From Arthrobacter sp. Soil762 (GTDB taxonomy: Bacteria > Actinomycetota > Actinomycetes > Actinomycetales > Micrococcaceae): 64,000 bases of DNA. Below the pieces are notes generated by a model, which made no database searches, was not told where the DNA came from, and saw only the letters and a list, made by a program, of their open reading frames with translations. Positions 62,731 to 64,000 of this stretch are shown piece after piece (the first letter of the stretch is position 1; each line of letters begins with the position of its first letter). A program made the translations under genes and the position numbers. Where the stretch lies: positions 124,140 through 188,139 of the forward strand of contig NZ_LMSG01000017.1 of the NCBI RefSeq assembly GCF_001428335.1, read 5' to 3'.

Positions 62731-63998
62731 CTACTACGATCAACCCCCTTGAATCCCAAGAATTGGCTGCCCCGGTCCGCTGGCGGACACCCGGAATGCT
62801 TACCGCCTTCGCCTTGGCGGCCGGATGCGCGTTTGTCTTCTTCCAGCGCCCCGGAACCACAACGTTCCGGCTGAGCTCCGAGAACGACGCCATCCGGCTG
62901 CCAAACCTTGAGGTGTCCACCGTACCGGCAGGTGTTGGGCTCACCATCGCGTTGCTGCTTCTGGCTGGATACTCAGTCTTCCTGCGCTCCAGTGGACGGA
63001 AAACACCACGGTGGCTGATCGCCGTCTTCGCAGTATTGCTCGTAGCAGGATTCCTCATCTGGGCAGGCTCCGGAGGGACCCTGCCGGTCTCCGGTCTGCT
63101 GGTAGCAACACTGGGTGTATCCGTCCCGCTGATCCTCGGATCTCTCAGCGGAGTGATCTCCGAACGTGTCGGCGTCGTCAACGTCGCCATCGAAGGACAA
63201 TTCCTGGCCGGTGCCTTCGCTGCTGCTGTAGTGGCTTCAGTGACAGGCAATGTCATTGCTGGCCTTGCCGCTGCCATGATTGCCGGGGCACTGGTCGCAG
63301 CTGTCCTGGCCCTGTTCGCGATTCGGTACCTCGTGGATCAAGTCATTGTCGGCGTCGTCCTGAACGTCCTGGTGACGGGGCTGACCACCTTCCTGTTCAC
63401 CCAGGTCTTGAGCCCAAACAACCAGCAACTCAACTCCCCGCCACGTTTTGCTCCGATCGACATACCCGTCCTGAGCGACATCCCCATCATCGGGCAGGTG
63501 CTGTTCAGCCAGACCCTGATCGTTTACCTGATGTTCGTCGCCGTGGCGGCCGTCTACTACGGGCTGTTTCACACCCGCTGGGGTCTTCGGCTCCGCGCCG
63601 TCGGAGAACACCCACAGGCAGCGGATACAGTCGGTATCGCCGTCAACGCGACCAGGGTAAGGAACGTCCTGCTCGGCGGCGTCGTCGCCGGACTGGGAGG
63701 GTCTTACTTCACGCTCGGTTCGGTGGGATCGTTCAACATCCAGATGACGGCAGGAGCAGGCTTCATCGCGCTGGCGGCTGTGATCTTCGGGCGATGGGAT
63801 CCCGTGCGCTCCACCATGGCGGCGCTGCTGTTCGGCTTCGCCAGCAGCCTGCAATACGTCCTGAGCATCATGGGCTCCCAAGTGCCCAGCGAATTCATGC
63901 TCATGCTGCCATATCTGGTCACCATCCTGGCCGTAGCCGGTTTTGCCGGCAAAATGCGGGGCCCGGCAGCTGCCGGCAAGCCCTACACGACAGCATGA
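62727..63998 (+). CDS. Nucleoside ABC importer permease 2
   Basis: The 423-residue protein has about ten membrane helices and the same fold as permease 1, with SGVISERVGVVNVAIEGQFL, RLRAVGEHPQAADTVGIAVN and GAGFIALAAVIFGRWDPVRS. It forms the heterodimeric channel with permease 1. Its stop is three bases before the window end, and nothing more of the operon can be seen. Confidence 0.92.
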   Translation: MTTTINPLESQELAAPVRWRTPGMLTAFALAAGCAFVFFQRPGTTTFRLSSENDAIRLPNLEVSTVPAGVGLTIALLLLAGYSVFLRSSGRKTPRWLIAVFAVLLVAGFLIWAGSGGTLPVSGLLVATLGVSVPLILGSLSGVISERVGVVNVAIEGQFLAGAFAAAVVASVTGNVIAGLAAAMIAGALVAAVLALFAIRYLVDQVIVGVVLNVLVTGLTTFLFTQVLSPNNQQLNSPPRFAPIDIPVLSDIPIIGQVLFSQTLIVYLMFVAVAAVYYGLFHTRWGLRLRAVGEHPQAADTVGIAVNATRVRNVLLGGVVAGLGGSYFTLGSVGSFNIQMTAGAGFIALAAVIFGRWDPVRSTMAALLFGFASSLQYVLSIMGSQVPSEFMLMLPYLVTILAVAGFAGKMRGPAAAGKPYTTA

Positions 63999-64000
63999 CA

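Overview
The window is high-GC DNA from an actinobacterium, most likely Arthrobacter/Pseudarthrobacter or another Micrococcaceae. The evidence is the gene order ribBA-ribH-hisE-hisG-hisF, hisI-trpE-(Trp membrane protein)-(HGxxPAAW protein)-trpC-trpB-trpA-lgt, gltB-gltD, pyk and an ANTAR response regulator, plus actinobacteria-only families such as TIGR03085 and TIGR02234. This assignment is an inference from gene content, not from a database search.

Region 1 (1-20.9 kb) is compact housekeeping chromosome. It covers the end of riboflavin synthesis (ribB fragment, ribA, ribH), histidine synthesis (hisE, hisG, hisF, hisI), a tryptophan operon with many start/stop overlaps that runs into lgt, glutamate synthase (gltBD) and pyruvate kinase. 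A terminator and an ANTAR regulator on the minus strand close the block.

Region 2 (20.98-about 40 kb) begins at tRNA-Leu(CAA). A tyrosine integrase starts 88 bp downstream, so the tRNA 3' end is the likely attachment site of an integrative and conjugative element. The element carries an excisionase-like gene, two small winged-helix repressors that each have a near-perfect palindrome upstream, an EspR-like regulator, a sigma-factor-like protein, and a VirB8/TcpC-like membrane protein. It also carries an NlpC/P60 cell-wall hydrolase, two lipoproteins, and a type IV secretion core (small membrane protein, TrbL/VirB6-like, SCO6880 family, VirB4-like ATPase, VirD4-like coupling ATPase, DUF4913). 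No relaxase is visible. An IS110 element and a broken copy of its 3' end flank a CPBP membrane protease gene inside the module.

Region 3 (about 39.6-58.1 kb) is a mosaic of accessory genes and scars. It holds a serine recombinase, an ImmA/IrrE metallopeptidase with a DUF4411 PIN toxin-like partner, several unrecognised genes, an IS3 element and a DUF3800 gene. An IS701 element sits exactly on the stop/start overlap of two genes beside a umuC remnant. A Tn554/RIT-like group of tyrosine recombinases with a TnpC-like protein follows, and three of its four recombinase genes are broken. Three related hairpins with compensating stem changes lie between genes at 40.8, 43.5 and 45.3 kb.

Region 4 (58.1-64 kb) is a purine-nucleoside salvage unit. 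A guanine/cytosine-type deaminase is divergent from an ABC importer with a BmpA-like lipoprotein, a double ATPase and two permeases. No second copy of the tRNA-Leu 3' end was found, so the right end of the island is probably outside the window or lost.
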